This document shows positions 27,708-36,879 of a stretch of 64,000 nt of DNA, in pieces. Below the pieces are notes generated by a model. It searched no databases and was not told where the DNA came from. It saw nothing but the letters and a program-made list of their open reading frames with translations. The DNA lies in NCBI GenBank assembly GCA_031539345.1, contig JAVKMO010000028.1:6225-70224 (forward strand). The letters are read 5' to 3'. Position 1 is the stretch's first letter, and each line of letters opens with the position of its first letter. The DNA is from JAVKMO01 sp031539345 (GTDB lineage Bacteria; Bacteroidota; Bacteroidia; Chitinophagales; Chitinophagaceae). The position numbers were made by a program, and so were the translations under genes.

Positions 27708-30676
27708 AGAGCTTTAATTTTGAGAAAAATTTAGCACATCAGGAAAATGCTGTTAAAAGTACACTCGCGGTGTTTGATGGTTTACAAGTGCATGCAATGC
27801 CACAAATTGATAGCAACTTGATTAACCCTGTGTATAATAATATCGTTAAAGGAGGCAATGTATTGATGAACGATATAAAACCTTTCGGCAAATACTATAA
27901 TAACATTTATGCTCGACAACAAGAGAATAGTATAAGTAATAAGCCAAACAACAAAAGCAACATCATTGACATTATGATGGAAACGGGAACAGGAAAAACA
28001 TACACTTATACCAAAACAATTTTTGAGCTGAATAAAAATTACGGCATCTTTAAATTTATTGTTGTTATTCCTACGCTATCGATTAAAGCAGGAACAATTG
28101 ACTTTTTGAAATCGAACAGCAGTAGAGAACACTTCAAGGAGCAATACGGAAAGACGTTTCATTTGCATATTGTAGAAAGTCTAAAGAATGGCAAAAACAA
28201 AAAATCATTCATTCCGCCAGCCGTAATCAGTTTTGTAAATGCAGGTAATTTTGAAAAAAATAGTATTCAAATAATGATTATCAATGCAGGCATGATCAAT
28301 TCAGAAACCATGCAGAAAAGTTTTGATAAGGGATTGTTTGACAAATACACTATTCCCTTTGATGCGATTGGAGCAATAAAACCTATGATGATAATTGACG
28401 AGCCACACAAGTTTGGCACAAGCACTAAAACTTGGGAGAACATTCAAAAAATGAAACCGCAGTTTATTTTACGATATGGTGCAACTTTCCCTGATAAAGA
28501 ATTAAAACAAAAAAATCCATTAACCAACAAAATTGAAACGACTTATACAAAAGATTATCAAAATCTAATTTATACCCTTACTGCTGTAAATGCTTTTAAT
28601 AATAATTTGGTAAAAGGAATCATCGGTCACATCACAGAATTTGAAAGTGGAAAAAATGCAGTAGTTAAGTTGATCGATTCTGATGGAACAGAAGCCACTT
28701 TTCAGTTAAATGATGAAAAACCTGTAACACTTACCAAAAAGGAAAGTCTGAAAAAAATACATTCCGAAATGTCAGATTTGGGAATTGAAAATTTAAATAA
28801 AAGTACTGTTGTTTTAACCAATGGTTTAGAAATGAAAAAGGGTGATAAAATCAATCCTTATTCGTATGCTGAAAAGTTGCAAGAAACAATGATTCAAAAA
28901 GCAATCAAACATCATTTTGAAATTGAAAAATCATTGCTAACAAGAGAGGTTAAGATAAAACCGCTTACACTTTTCTTTATTGACAACATTGAAGAATACA
29001 GAAATGCAAATGGGTATATCCGCAAAACAGTTGAACAATATATTGAACTAGAAATAAAGGAACTGCTGAAAACGGAAAAAGACACTTTCTACAAAGCATA
29101 CCTTGAAAAAACATTGCTTAACCTTTCTATTACACACGCTGGTTATTTCTCAAAAGACAACACCGAGAAGGACGAAGCCATTGAAAAAGAAATCAACGAA
29201 ATTTTGCATGACAAACAGGCAATTCTAGATTTAGAAAACCCAAGACGGTTTGTTTTTTCAAAATGGACTTTGCGTGAAGGTTGGGACAACCCAAATGTTT
29301 TTCAGATTTGTAAACTTAGAAGTAGTGGAAGTGAAATTTCAAAACTGCAAGAAGTTGGGCGTGGATTGCGTTTGCCCGTTAATGAATATGGTAATCGCGT
29401 AAAAGACGAACAATTTTATCTCAACTATTTTGTTGATTTTACCGAGAGTGATTTTATTGACAAACTTGTAAATGAAATCAATCAGAAGTCTGGTGCAGTT
29501 TCAATTGACGAAACGCCAACTTCTCTTACTGACAATATGCTTAAGCAAATTGTTGAGAAATATGAATTTGCTGATGAAAATACGTTACTACACAAATTGA
29601 TTATAGAGGATAAAGTAATTGACTTTTCAAGAAAATTTTTACAAGGAGGATTTGATTTTATTAAAACAAACTTCTCACAAATTTTTGAAGGCGTAAATTC
29701 AAATAAAGTTCGCAAAGCAACAGACCCCAAAAAGAAAATTGTTGTTAGAACAGAGAAATATCAAGAGTTGAAAGACCTTTGGGAAAAACTGAATGAAAAA
29801 GTAATTCTTGAATACAAGTTTGCCAATGAAGCAAATTTCAAAACGCTGTTTACAGACTTTTTAAAAGCACAAAAAGGAAATTTTATAGTTGATGGAGTCA
29901 ATGAAAAAATTGCTAAAGTTGAAATCAAAGACAACAAAGCAAGTGTAAGTGAACCAGAATCAGTTTATGGAAGAAGGGCAGCTATCATTTCGACGATGAA
30001 ATACAGCGACTTTCTGAAAGAACTTGCAAAGATGTTAAACATCAACATTAAAACACTTCACCAGTCAATCATTGATTCTAAAACTGACATCAACACATTT
30101 CTAAACACAACAACACTTAGAATTATCAAACAATCATTTGACCATTATTTAATGGCAAATGCCATTGACAAATTTAGCCTTGAATACAAAAAGGTTTCAA
30201 ACAACATTCACCCAACTAAACTCACAGACGAGGAGGGAAATGTTTTAAAAGAAATTTCTGCCTCAGATATTGGCATTTTATTTTCAGACGAAAAAGTTGA
30301 TTCAAAATATTTTTTTGAAGAGTTGTATTTTGATTCCGACTTAGAGAAAACAAACATGAAAACTGATATTACAGAAGTAATTGTGTTCACAAAAATTCCA
30401 AAAAACTCAATTAAAATTCCAGTTGCAGGAGGCAAAAGTTACTCACCTGACTTTGCTTATGTTTTGAAATTCAAAGACGGAGAACAGAAACTTTATTTCA
30501 TTGTTGAGGCAAAAAATGTAGTGGGTGAACAAGAATTGCGAGAAGAAGAAAAGCACAAAATAAAATATGCTGAAAAATTCTTTAACGGAAAAGTTAAAAT
30601 TGAATTTAAGACACAGTTTAGCAAGAACAAAATTATTGACCTCATTAAAGAGCTCTTGCCATTGACTAACGAATAA
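27704..30676 (+). CDS. res: Type III restriction-modification system, restriction subunit (helicase-nuclease)
   Basis: Superfamily 2 ATPase-nuclease. Walker A is ETGTGKT (residues 93-99), Walker B DEPHKF starts at 232, motif VI-like EVGRGLRLP follows near residue 553, and the C-terminal PD-(D/E)XK endonuclease has SPDFAYV with Asp916 and VEAKN with Glu935 and Lys937. Length 990 is normal for Res. All key residues are in place, so the enzyme should be active. It cuts DNA after ATP-driven communication between two unmethylated sites in head-to-head orientation, together with Mod. Confidence 0.95.
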   Translation: MKSFNFEKNLAHQENAVKSTLAVFDGLQVHAMPQIDSNLINPVYNNIVKGGNVLMNDIKPFGKYYNNIYARQQENSISNKPNNKSNIIDIMMETGTGKTYTYTKTIFELNKNYGIFKFIVVIPTLSIKAGTIDFLKSNSSREHFKEQYGKTFHLHIVESLKNGKNKKSFIPPAVISFVNAGNFEKNSIQIMIINAGMINSETMQKSFDKGLFDKYTIPFDAIGAIKPMMIIDEPHKFGTSTKTWENIQKMKPQFILRYGATFPDKELKQKNPLTNKIETTYTKDYQNLIYTLTAVNAFNNNLVKGIIGHITEFESGKNAVVKLIDSDGTEATFQLNDEKPVTLTKKESLKKIHSEMSDLGIENLNKSTVVLTNGLEMKKGDKINPYSYAEKLQETMIQKAIKHHFEIEKSLLTREVKIKPLTLFFIDNIEEYRNANGYIRKTVEQYIELEIKELLKTEKDTFYKAYLEKTLLNLSITHAGYFSKDNTEKDEAIEKEINEILHDKQAILDLENPRRFVFSKWTLREGWDNPNVFQICKLRSSGSEISKLQEVGRGLRLPVNEYGNRVKDEQFYLNYFVDFTESDFIDKLVNEINQKSGAVSIDETPTSLTDNMLKQIVEKYEFADENTLLHKLIIEDKVIDFSRKFLQGGFDFIKTNFSQIFEGVNSNKVRKATDPKKKIVVRTEKYQELKDLWEKLNEKVILEYKFANEANFKTLFTDFLKAQKGNFIVDGVNEKIAKVEIKDNKASVSEPESVYGRRAAIISTMKYSDFLKELAKMLNINIKTLHQSIIDSKTDINTFLNTTTLRIIKQSFDHYLMANAIDKFSLEYKKVSNNIHPTKLTDEEGNVLKEISASDIGILFSDEKVDSKYFFEELYFDSDLEKTNMKTDITEVIVFTKIPKNSIKIPVAGGKSYSPDFAYVLKFKDGEQKLYFIVEAKNVVGEQELREEEKHKIKYAEKFFNGKVKIEFKTQFSKNKIIDLIKELLPLTNE

Positions 30677-30781
30677 AAGCAAACGCACAAAAAACACGTC
30701 CTTCCTTTTTTTACAAATTTATTTTCCAATACAAAGCTACCAATAACAAGGGTAAAGTGATTCATCAAACCACTCATGCAA

Positions 30782-30810
30782 TTGGAATTAAAATATTTTT
30801 TTTAGTTTCG
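30782..30810 (+). promoter_or_regulatory. Promoter candidate in front of the TPP riboswitch
   Basis: TTG at 30782-30784, 18 bases, then TAGTTTCG at 30803-30810, which differs by one base from the Bacteroidota -7 consensus TAnnTTTG. A transcript starting a few bases later would begin at the P1 stem of the riboswitch, which is the expected arrangement. It is assigned by pattern only. Confidence 0.42.
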
Positions 30811-30815
30811 TTCGT

Positions 30816-30909
30816 ATTCCTCGGGGTGCTTCAATTTTACATATTGTAAAATAGCTGAGACCAAACCCGTAGAACTTGATCAGGTTAATGCCTGCGACAG
30901 GGAAGGAAA
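30816..30909 (+). ncRNA. TPP riboswitch (THI element)
   Basis: The conserved THI-box segments are present in order: CGGGGTGCTTC (30822-30832), a variable P3 hairpin (TTTTAC-atatt-GTAAAA), GCTGAGA (30854-30860), ACCCGTAGAACTTGATCAGG (30864-30883), TTAATGCCTGCG and AGGGAAGGAA. The terminal P1 stem pairs TTCCT (30817-30821) with AGGAA (30904-30908). It precedes the TonB receptor by 72 bases. Thiamin diphosphate binding would be expected to switch the receptor off; no clear terminator follows, so control is probably at translation initiation. Confidence 0.93.
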
Positions 30910-30981
30910 TGAAGTTTGTGCATGTGTACGACTTATTCATTTGCTGTTGTAGGTTTTTATTAAAAAATAAAATCTATTGCA

Positions 30982-33174
30982 ATGAATAAACACAATGCTT
31001 GTTTTCTGTTTTCTCCGTTTTACAAATTGTTGATTGTAGGCGTCGGCTTCTTTATTCCTCACTTTTTGTTTGCACAAAATGATAGCACAAACCACGATTT
31101 GGCACCAATAGAAATTCGGTCCATCATCAACACGTCATCAACGCCAATGCGTTTTTCTAATTTAGACAAGAACTTTTTAACCGCCAATAATCAAACTCAA
31201 GACGTTCCGTTTGTATTGCAACAAAGCAGCTCTGTAGTTGCTTATTCTGATGCTGGCAATGGCGTTGGTTATACGGGTTTGCGTTTGCGTGGCAGCGACC
31301 TTACACGCATCAACGTTACCATCAATGGCGTTCCGTATAACGATGCAGAAGGACAAGGTGTTTATTTTGTCAATATTCCTGATATTGTGCAGTATGCTCA
31401 AAATGTTCAAATACAAAGAGGCGTTGGCTCAAGCACCAACGGAGGTAGTGCCTTTGGCGGCGGAATTCATTTTTCTACAACAAACCTTTTGAATGATACC
31501 GCATCAGTAACTTATAGTTTATCTGTGGCTTCTTGCAACACATTCAAACAAAATATTGTTTTACATTCTGGAGCATTAGGCAAGAAATTTTATATTGATT
31601 TAGCCGCCTCACGCAACACGAGTGATGGTTATATTGACAGGGCGTTTAGTACATTGTCATCGGGCTATGCGTCAATGACGTTTTTAGCCTCAACAAAAAC
31701 ACAATTAAAATTGAATTATTTATTTGGTCAAGAAAAAACTTATCACGCATGGAACGGGGTTATTGATACGCTATTATCAAAGCAGCGAACATTTAATTCT
31801 GCTGGTTTGTGGATTGATAGTGATGGTGCTGGTGCTGTAATCAAAGATCCGCCATACAAGAATCAAACCGATAATTATACGCAACATCATTTTCAATTCC
31901 TTTTTTCAACACGCATCAATGCAAAATTTTCTTTCAACAACACTGTATTTACAAGTTTAGGCAAAGGGTATTATGAAGAATATAAAAATGGAAAAATACC
32001 GTCGTCGAATGATGTTAGCATTGCTGTTGTAACGGATTATATAAGGCAATTGTGGTTAGACAATATTTTTTATGGCAATTTATTTTCTCTTCATTATGGG
32101 CATAAAAACACCAATATTTATGTTGGCATCAACGCTCAACGTTATGAGGGAAAACATTTTGGATATGTGCTTTGGGCTGATCAATTTACTGCATTAGCCG
32201 ATACAAAAACATACGACTTGCACGCGTATAAAAATGATTTTAATGGCTTTGTAAAATATACGCAAAATGTCAATAAACATTTGTCTTTATACGCAGATAT
32301 TCAGTTACGCAGTGTTGATTATCGCATGAATGGTTTTAGAAATCAACCCGACACGTATCGCCACGTCAATTATTTTTTTGTCAATCCCAAAGTGGGGCTT
32401 TCTTATCAAACAAAATATTTACAAGGTTTTGCCTCTTATAGTGTCGGTCAAAAAGAACCGAATCGAAACGACTTTGAAAATAGAAGAGACATTGCGCAGC
32501 CAGAATTTTTACACGACATTGAAATTGGAAATACATGGACGTATAAAAAAATTCAATACACAAATACGCTCTTTGGCATGTATTACAAAAACCAACTTGT
32601 TTTAGACGGTAGCATTGACGATGTCGGAAATTATTTACGCCAAAACATAAGCCAAAGCTATCGCATGGGCATAGAAAACGAATTTGTTTTTACTATTTTA
32701 CCACACCTACAATTGACAGGAAATTTCACTTGGAGTAGCAATAAAATTGTGTCGTATGAAGACAAAATTTTTGACTATGACGCAAATGATTATCAACGCA
32801 AACGTTATACGCATACCAATCTTTCGTTTTCTCCGAGCCTCATTGGTGCATACCAAATTTCTTATACCCCCATCAAAAACGTCAGCTTATTTATTAAAGG
32901 AAAATACGTTGGTCAACAATACCTTGACAACACTTCAGATGACACAAAAAGTTTATCGGCATATTACGTACAAGACCTTGCGGTGCGCTTGATCTGGCAG
33001 AAAAAAAAGCAATATTTAACTATAGAAGGCGGCGTGAACAATGTATTAAACCGTTTATATGAAGCAAATGGTTATGTGTATGCGTATTATTCAGGGAGGA
33101 ATTTATCTTCTCATAATTATTATTTTCCGATGATAGGCGTCAATTACTTTATTAAAACAAGTGTACATTTTTAA
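30982..33174 (+). CDS. TonB-dependent receptor, probable thiamin (or thiamin precursor) uptake
   Basis: 730 residues: signal peptide (cleavage near residue 31 after FLFAQ), a plug domain directly after it (GLRLRGSDLTRINVTINGVP, NDAEGQGVYFVNIPD), and a 22-strand-type barrel ending in MIGVNYFIKTSVHF. Unlike the other two receptors in the window it has no carboxypeptidase-like N-terminal domain. The assignment to thiamin rests on the TPP riboswitch 72 bases upstream; such receptors are known in Bacteroidota. The inner-membrane partner (PnuT in other species) is not next to it. Confidence 0.88.
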   Translation: MNKHNACFLFSPFYKLLIVGVGFFIPHFLFAQNDSTNHDLAPIEIRSIINTSSTPMRFSNLDKNFLTANNQTQDVPFVLQQSSSVVAYSDAGNGVGYTGLRLRGSDLTRINVTINGVPYNDAEGQGVYFVNIPDIVQYAQNVQIQRGVGSSTNGGSAFGGGIHFSTTNLLNDTASVTYSLSVASCNTFKQNIVLHSGALGKKFYIDLAASRNTSDGYIDRAFSTLSSGYASMTFLASTKTQLKLNYLFGQEKTYHAWNGVIDTLLSKQRTFNSAGLWIDSDGAGAVIKDPPYKNQTDNYTQHHFQFLFSTRINAKFSFNNTVFTSLGKGYYEEYKNGKIPSSNDVSIAVVTDYIRQLWLDNIFYGNLFSLHYGHKNTNIYVGINAQRYEGKHFGYVLWADQFTALADTKTYDLHAYKNDFNGFVKYTQNVNKHLSLYADIQLRSVDYRMNGFRNQPDTYRHVNYFFVNPKVGLSYQTKYLQGFASYSVGQKEPNRNDFENRRDIAQPEFLHDIEIGNTWTYKKIQYTNTLFGMYYKNQLVLDGSIDDVGNYLRQNISQSYRMGIENEFVFTILPHLQLTGNFTWSSNKIVSYEDKIFDYDANDYQRKRYTHTNLSFSPSLIGAYQISYTPIKNVSLFIKGKYVGQQYLDNTSDDTKSLSAYYVQDLAVRLIWQKKKQYLTIEGGVNNVLNRLYEANGYVYAYYSGRNLSSHNYYFPMIGVNYFIKTSVHF

Positions 33175-33230
33175 ATCAAAAACACTATTCTTGTCGAGTG
33201 CATTGACAAATACGCTTCGTGCATTAACTT

Positions 33231-33238
33231 TATTTTTG
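33231..33238 (+). promoter_or_regulatory. -7 promoter element candidate (TATTTTTG) before nfu
   Basis: Exact match to TAnnTTTG, 19 bases before the nfu start codon. A TTGAC lies 24 bases upstream of it, a little far from the usual spacing. Pattern evidence only. Confidence 0.3.
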
Positions 33239-33256
33239 ACTTCTTAATTTTATTTT

Positions 33257-33853
33257 ATGATACAAACAGGCAACGCCATTATCAGCATTTATACAGAATC
33301 AACGCCCAATCCAGAGACAATGAAATTTGTCGCTAATAAATTACTCTTTCATAGCAAGAGTTTAGACTTTCCTGACATTGCGGCGGCACAAGTTTCTCCG
33401 CTTGCAATGGAATTGTTTTTATTTCCTTTTGTAAAAGGCGTTTTTATCGCAAGCAATTTTGTAACAGTAACAAAATCTGAAGATGCAGAATGGTTAGACG
33501 TAATTCCAACAATCAAAGATTTTTTAAAAGTATATTTAGAAGATGGTAAACTGATTGTTACGCCAGAATATGTAGCATCATTAGAAGCAAATAACACCAA
33601 TCAATCGAGCGAATCAGATTCTGATATTGTCTTAAAAATTAAAGAATTATTAGAAACCTACGTCAAACCAGCGGTTGAAATGGACGGCGGTGCAATTCAA
33701 TTTAAAAACTACGCAGACGGTGTTGTAACAGTTGCTTTACAAGGATCTTGCTCTGGTTGTCCTTCATCAATGATTACTTTAAAAAGCGGCATTGAAGGCA
33801 TGATGAAACGCATGATTCCTGAAGTAAAAGAAGTAATTACAGCTGACGAATAA
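33257..33853 (+). CDS. NifU-type iron-sulfur carrier (Nfu)
   Basis: Two domains: an N-terminal Nfu_N domain (TPNPETMKFVANKLL, residues 14-28) and a C-terminal NifU-like domain with the cluster-binding CSGCPSS motif (Cys165 and Cys168). Length 198 is like eukaryotic Nfu1 and many Bacteroidota proteins. It takes up a [4Fe-4S] cluster and passes it to target enzymes. IspH in this window is one enzyme that needs such clusters; a direct link is not shown. Confidence 0.92.
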   Translation: MIQTGNAIISIYTESTPNPETMKFVANKLLFHSKSLDFPDIAAAQVSPLAMELFLFPFVKGVFIASNFVTVTKSEDAEWLDVIPTIKDFLKVYLEDGKLIVTPEYVASLEANNTNQSSESDSDIVLKIKELLETYVKPAVEMDGGAIQFKNYADGVVTVALQGSCSGCPSSMITLKSGIEGMMKRMIPEVKEVITADE

Positions 33854-33881
33854 ATGAACAATCATACGCCAAACAGAGCCA

Positions 33882-34079
33882 ATGGATAAACAAACACGTG
33901 CGTACATTGGTTTTACGGTACAATTTTTTGCTCTTTTATTGGCAAGTCTTTACATTGGTTTGTTCATTGACAAGCAAATAAAATGGTCGCCTACGTTTGT
34001 TTGGCTATTCCCCTGCTTGGTGATTATTGGCGTTTTAATTTCGATTATTCAACAAACATATAAAAAGAATAAGCCCTAA
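33882..34079 (+). CDS. AtpZ/AtpI family small membrane protein
   Basis: 65 residues with two hydrophobic spans (about 8-27 and 36-57) joined by a FIDKQIKWSP turn, and a positive tail. This is the AtpZ/AtpI pattern; AtpI helps assemble the c-ring of ATP synthase and AtpZ is linked to divalent cation transport. In Bacteroidota it normally precedes atpB, but here the next gene is convergent hypA, so any ATP synthase operon lies elsewhere. Confidence 0.8.
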   Translation: MDKQTRAYIGFTVQFFALLLASLYIGLFIDKQIKWSPTFVWLFPCLVIIGVLISIIQQTYKKNKP

Positions 34080-34087
34080 CTCACGCA

Positions 34088-34435
34088 TCATTCTTCTTTG
34101 AAAACAACTTTGCTAATCAGTAATTCTTCTCCTTGCAAAATTTTTTTTGAGGGCGTTCCGCATTTCTCACACATAAATTTGTATTGCTGAACGACACTAA
34201 TATGTTGGCATTTTTCACATTGAATTTGAATGTTTAGAAATTCTATCGACAACTTCATGTCTGCATATTCTGGTTCTGCTTCTTGTACAGCCGCAAAAGC
34301 GTTTTGCATTAAAATAGGTTGCACATTACTCAACTCACCAACCCTTAAATAAATGTTTTGAATAGAAAAAAATTTGTCTGGAAATTCATTTTTCAATGTG
34401 GCAATAATGTTTCTGACTAAAGAAATTTCGTGCAT
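34088..34435 (-). CDS. hypA: HypA/HybF hydrogenase nickel-insertion protein
   Basis: 115 residues starting MHEISLVRNI; His2 and Glu3 are the nickel-binding residues. The zinc site is built by two CxxC pairs, CEKCQH and CEKCGT. HypA delivers nickel to [NiFe]-hydrogenase, and in some bacteria to urease. No hydrogenase, urease or other hyp gene is within this window. It starts 5 bases after the helical-repeat protein at 34441-35976, so the two are probably one operon. Confidence 0.92.
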   Translation of the reverse strand: MHEISLVRNIIATLKNEFPDKFFSIQNIYLRVGELSNVQPILMQNAFAAVQEAEPEYADMKLSIEFLNIQIQCEKCQHISVVQQYKFMCEKCGTPSKKILQGEELLISKVVFKEE

Positions 34436-34440
34436 AGGGC

Positions 34441-35976
34441 TTAGATATCAAGTTTGATTTTTTCCAATTGTTGAATATGGTTTTGAGCAATTACCGTAAC
34501 ATTTTCATCTGTTGCTAACGCCAACAATTCTTGTGCTTTACTCATCATATCATTAAAGCGTGCCACGTCAGAAAGCTCGTCTTTATTACCCGCCAACCAA
34601 CTTGCATCTAAATAAGCCATGAGTATCAACATGCGTTCTATTGGGTCATTTTGAGCCGTACGAACAGTTAGCGCAGCGGTATATAATTCGCAGGCTTTGA
34701 CAAAATTATCAGTGCGTTTGCTACTCGGAAATTTATTGTACGCATTGCCAAAATTAAAACAGATTGTGGCATATTGGTTGGGGTAATCTTTGTGGGTAAA
34801 AAATTCTAACGCTTCATTGAAAGACGCTGCCGACAAGGCTGCCCATATTGCTCGCTTTTTATTTTCATCAGGTAGCTCTGCATAAATAATCCCTAACATG
34901 TGGTGAATGTGTGCAAAAGAATCTGGGGCATTTTCTTTTGTGAAAAATTTTGCTGCTTCTTGAAATGTCGTAATGGCAGTTTGATAAAATTGAGGGTTTC
35001 CTGTTTGTGCCCACGCCAATAATAATGTCCCCTTTTGCATCAATGCGTGAGCCGCCATAAAGGTCATTTCTTCTTGCTGATAATAAGTAATCGCCTTAGA
35101 CAAATAACCCAAACTTTCGGCATAATTTTGTTCTAATTGTGCAATAATCGCAGCTGTGCCATAGAGACTATATGTTAAATCAAAAATTTCATGCTTTTCA
35201 AAAAATTGCAATACCTCCCACAACAATAATTTGAGTTTTCGTTTTTCTTCATCAGTATAAGAACCATAGTTCGTACTGATCACAAATTCAATCCGTATTT
35301 TTTCTAAACCGTATCTGCAAATGGGAGGAAAATGATTTTCTATTGGATGCAAAGACAATAGCTTTTTTGTTTGTTCTTGTTCATTTAAAGACGTTAAATA
35401 AACTAAGTAATGTTTGAGGGTAAACCCTTTATATAAAGGCTCAAATGCTAACTTGAGGGCATCATTGTAATGTGCAATAATGGCTTCTGGCGAAATCTCT
35501 TCAGGAGAAAAACCATACTGCAAAAGCATCGCCACATTGTGATTGAAAGCAAAGTTTTCAAAGGCATGCTCAAAGTCTGTATGGTCAACATAACGACTAA
35601 AAATTTCTTCTTGATTTTCTTTTTCAATCAGGCCTTCATATAAATCAATATGTAATAAATAAGAAGCGTGATGTGCCAAATATTTTTTTGCTTCTGAAAA
35701 ATTGTGGAGCAAAACAAAAATGCAACCAAGCAAATTTTCAGTTGTCAAATTGAGTGCCGTTGGAAAAATGACAGGCGGACGTGCGTCGGTAAAATCGGGT
35801 TGAATTTGAATTTTATTTTCTTCTATCAACAATGCCGCAGACGAAAGATACGTAAATGCAGATTCGTGCGTTATGCGTACAAGTTCATTTAAACGAGGCA
35901 CCGCGGCGATACTTTCTTCTATCAATTGTTGATGTTCTTTTTCCTTGTAATAAATGTGTACTAAAATTGAGTCCAT
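34441..35976 (-). CDS. TPR/helical-repeat protein encoded with hypA
   Basis: 511 residues, no signal peptide or membrane span, so cytoplasmic. The C-terminal half has degenerate tetratricopeptide-like helix pairs (for example GTAAIIAQLEQNYAESLGYL, ALMQKGTLLLAW and HHMLGIIYAELP). The N-terminal half is also helical but does not match a family I recognise. The 5-base gap to hypA suggests a role in nickel or hydrogenase maturation, as a scaffold or adaptor; this is inference from position only. Confidence 0.6.
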   Translation of the reverse strand: MDSILVHIYYKEKEHQQLIEESIAAVPRLNELVRITHESAFTYLSSAALLIEENKIQIQPDFTDARPPVIFPTALNLTTENLLGCIFVLLHNFSEAKKYLAHHASYLLHIDLYEGLIEKENQEEIFSRYVDHTDFEHAFENFAFNHNVAMLLQYGFSPEEISPEAIIAHYNDALKLAFEPLYKGFTLKHYLVYLTSLNEQEQTKKLLSLHPIENHFPPICRYGLEKIRIEFVISTNYGSYTDEEKRKLKLLLWEVLQFFEKHEIFDLTYSLYGTAAIIAQLEQNYAESLGYLSKAITYYQQEEMTFMAAHALMQKGTLLLAWAQTGNPQFYQTAITTFQEAAKFFTKENAPDSFAHIHHMLGIIYAELPDENKKRAIWAALSAASFNEALEFFTHKDYPNQYATICFNFGNAYNKFPSSKRTDNFVKACELYTAALTVRTAQNDPIERMLILMAYLDASWLAGNKDELSDVARFNDMMSKAQELLALATDENVTVIAQNHIQQLEKIKLDI

Positions 35977-36031
35977 ATTTTTTTGATTTAAAAATAAGAT
36001 TTTATTTTTATCGTTAAGGTTTTGTCGATTT

Positions 36032-36859
36032 TTATTTTTCGATTAATTGCTGTTTAATGCTTTCGTATTCTTGTTTATACAAAGCGTGTGAAGGCATGCC
36101 TAAGCCCAGCCATAGCTGATTGATTTTGACAACACGAACATCTTTAAACGCATTGCACTCTTCTGCATAAAAAGAAATTTTATTATCTGCTTGATCACAA
36201 AAAGAGAGCGGGTAATAATTCAATTGTAATAAAGTGAGTAATGTAATACTGTCTGTTTTAAACTCTTTTGTTTTCCATGCGCTCACTCTAAAAAACACAT
36301 TGCTTGTTTGTAGATCAAGCTGCCCATTTTTACAAAACTGTTGCTGTGAATTTTGTTGCAGCAATGCAAATTGTTTGTCTTGATAAAGGTTGTGTACAAT
36401 TTCGTGAATTAAAAAAGACATCATCTCGCTTGTGTTTTGATATCTCTTCAACTGGGTTATCGATAGATAGAAAGTATCTTCATCAACAAATGATACAAAA
36501 GGCGAATCTTTAACTACACGAACAAGAATAGCATCTTTGATTTTTAATGCTGTTGTAATAGCATTCATTTTCTTTTGTAAAAACTGATATAAAATGCGAT
36601 TCGATTCTGGGGCAAGAAATTGAATTTTCTTTTTTTCATAACAGGCTTGAGGCATCCACGTAAAAAAAGCAATTGTTTCTTCTGCGTGAAAAGGCCGCTT
36701 TTTTTGAAGACTTGCAAGGGCAGAATCTTTTTCTGTTACTTTATTTTCAATCGAAATAAGTGGAGCGATAACCTTTGGAGAACAAGAAAAAAAGGAAACA
36801 AAAAGGGATAAAATAAGGCACGTATTTTTGGCTATATTTGTTTTGATTGTATTACTCAT
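36032..36859 (-). CDS. Putative zinc metalloprotease lipoprotein
   Basis: 275 residues with a lipoprotein signal (SLFVSFFSC, Cys near residue 26) and an HEIVHN motif (HExxH) near residue 147, preceded by a strand and followed by YQDK. This is the zincin motif of a metallopeptidase, probably of the minimal type, but the third ligand cannot be fixed by eye. The start is only 20 bases from the divergent mlaE start, so the promoters of the two genes must lie inside the opposite gene or overlap. Confidence 0.62.
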   Translation of the reverse strand: MSNTIKTNIAKNTCLILSLFVSFFSCSPKVIAPLISIENKVTEKDSALASLQKKRPFHAEETIAFFTWMPQACYEKKKIQFLAPESNRILYQFLQKKMNAITTALKIKDAILVRVVKDSPFVSFVDEDTFYLSITQLKRYQNTSEMMSFLIHEIVHNLYQDKQFALLQQNSQQQFCKNGQLDLQTSNVFFRVSAWKTKEFKTDSITLLTLLQLNYYPLSFCDQADNKISFYAEECNAFKDVRVVKINQLWLGLGMPSHALYKQEYESIKQQLIEK

Positions 36860-36879
36860 CTTTAATTTGAATATCTCTT

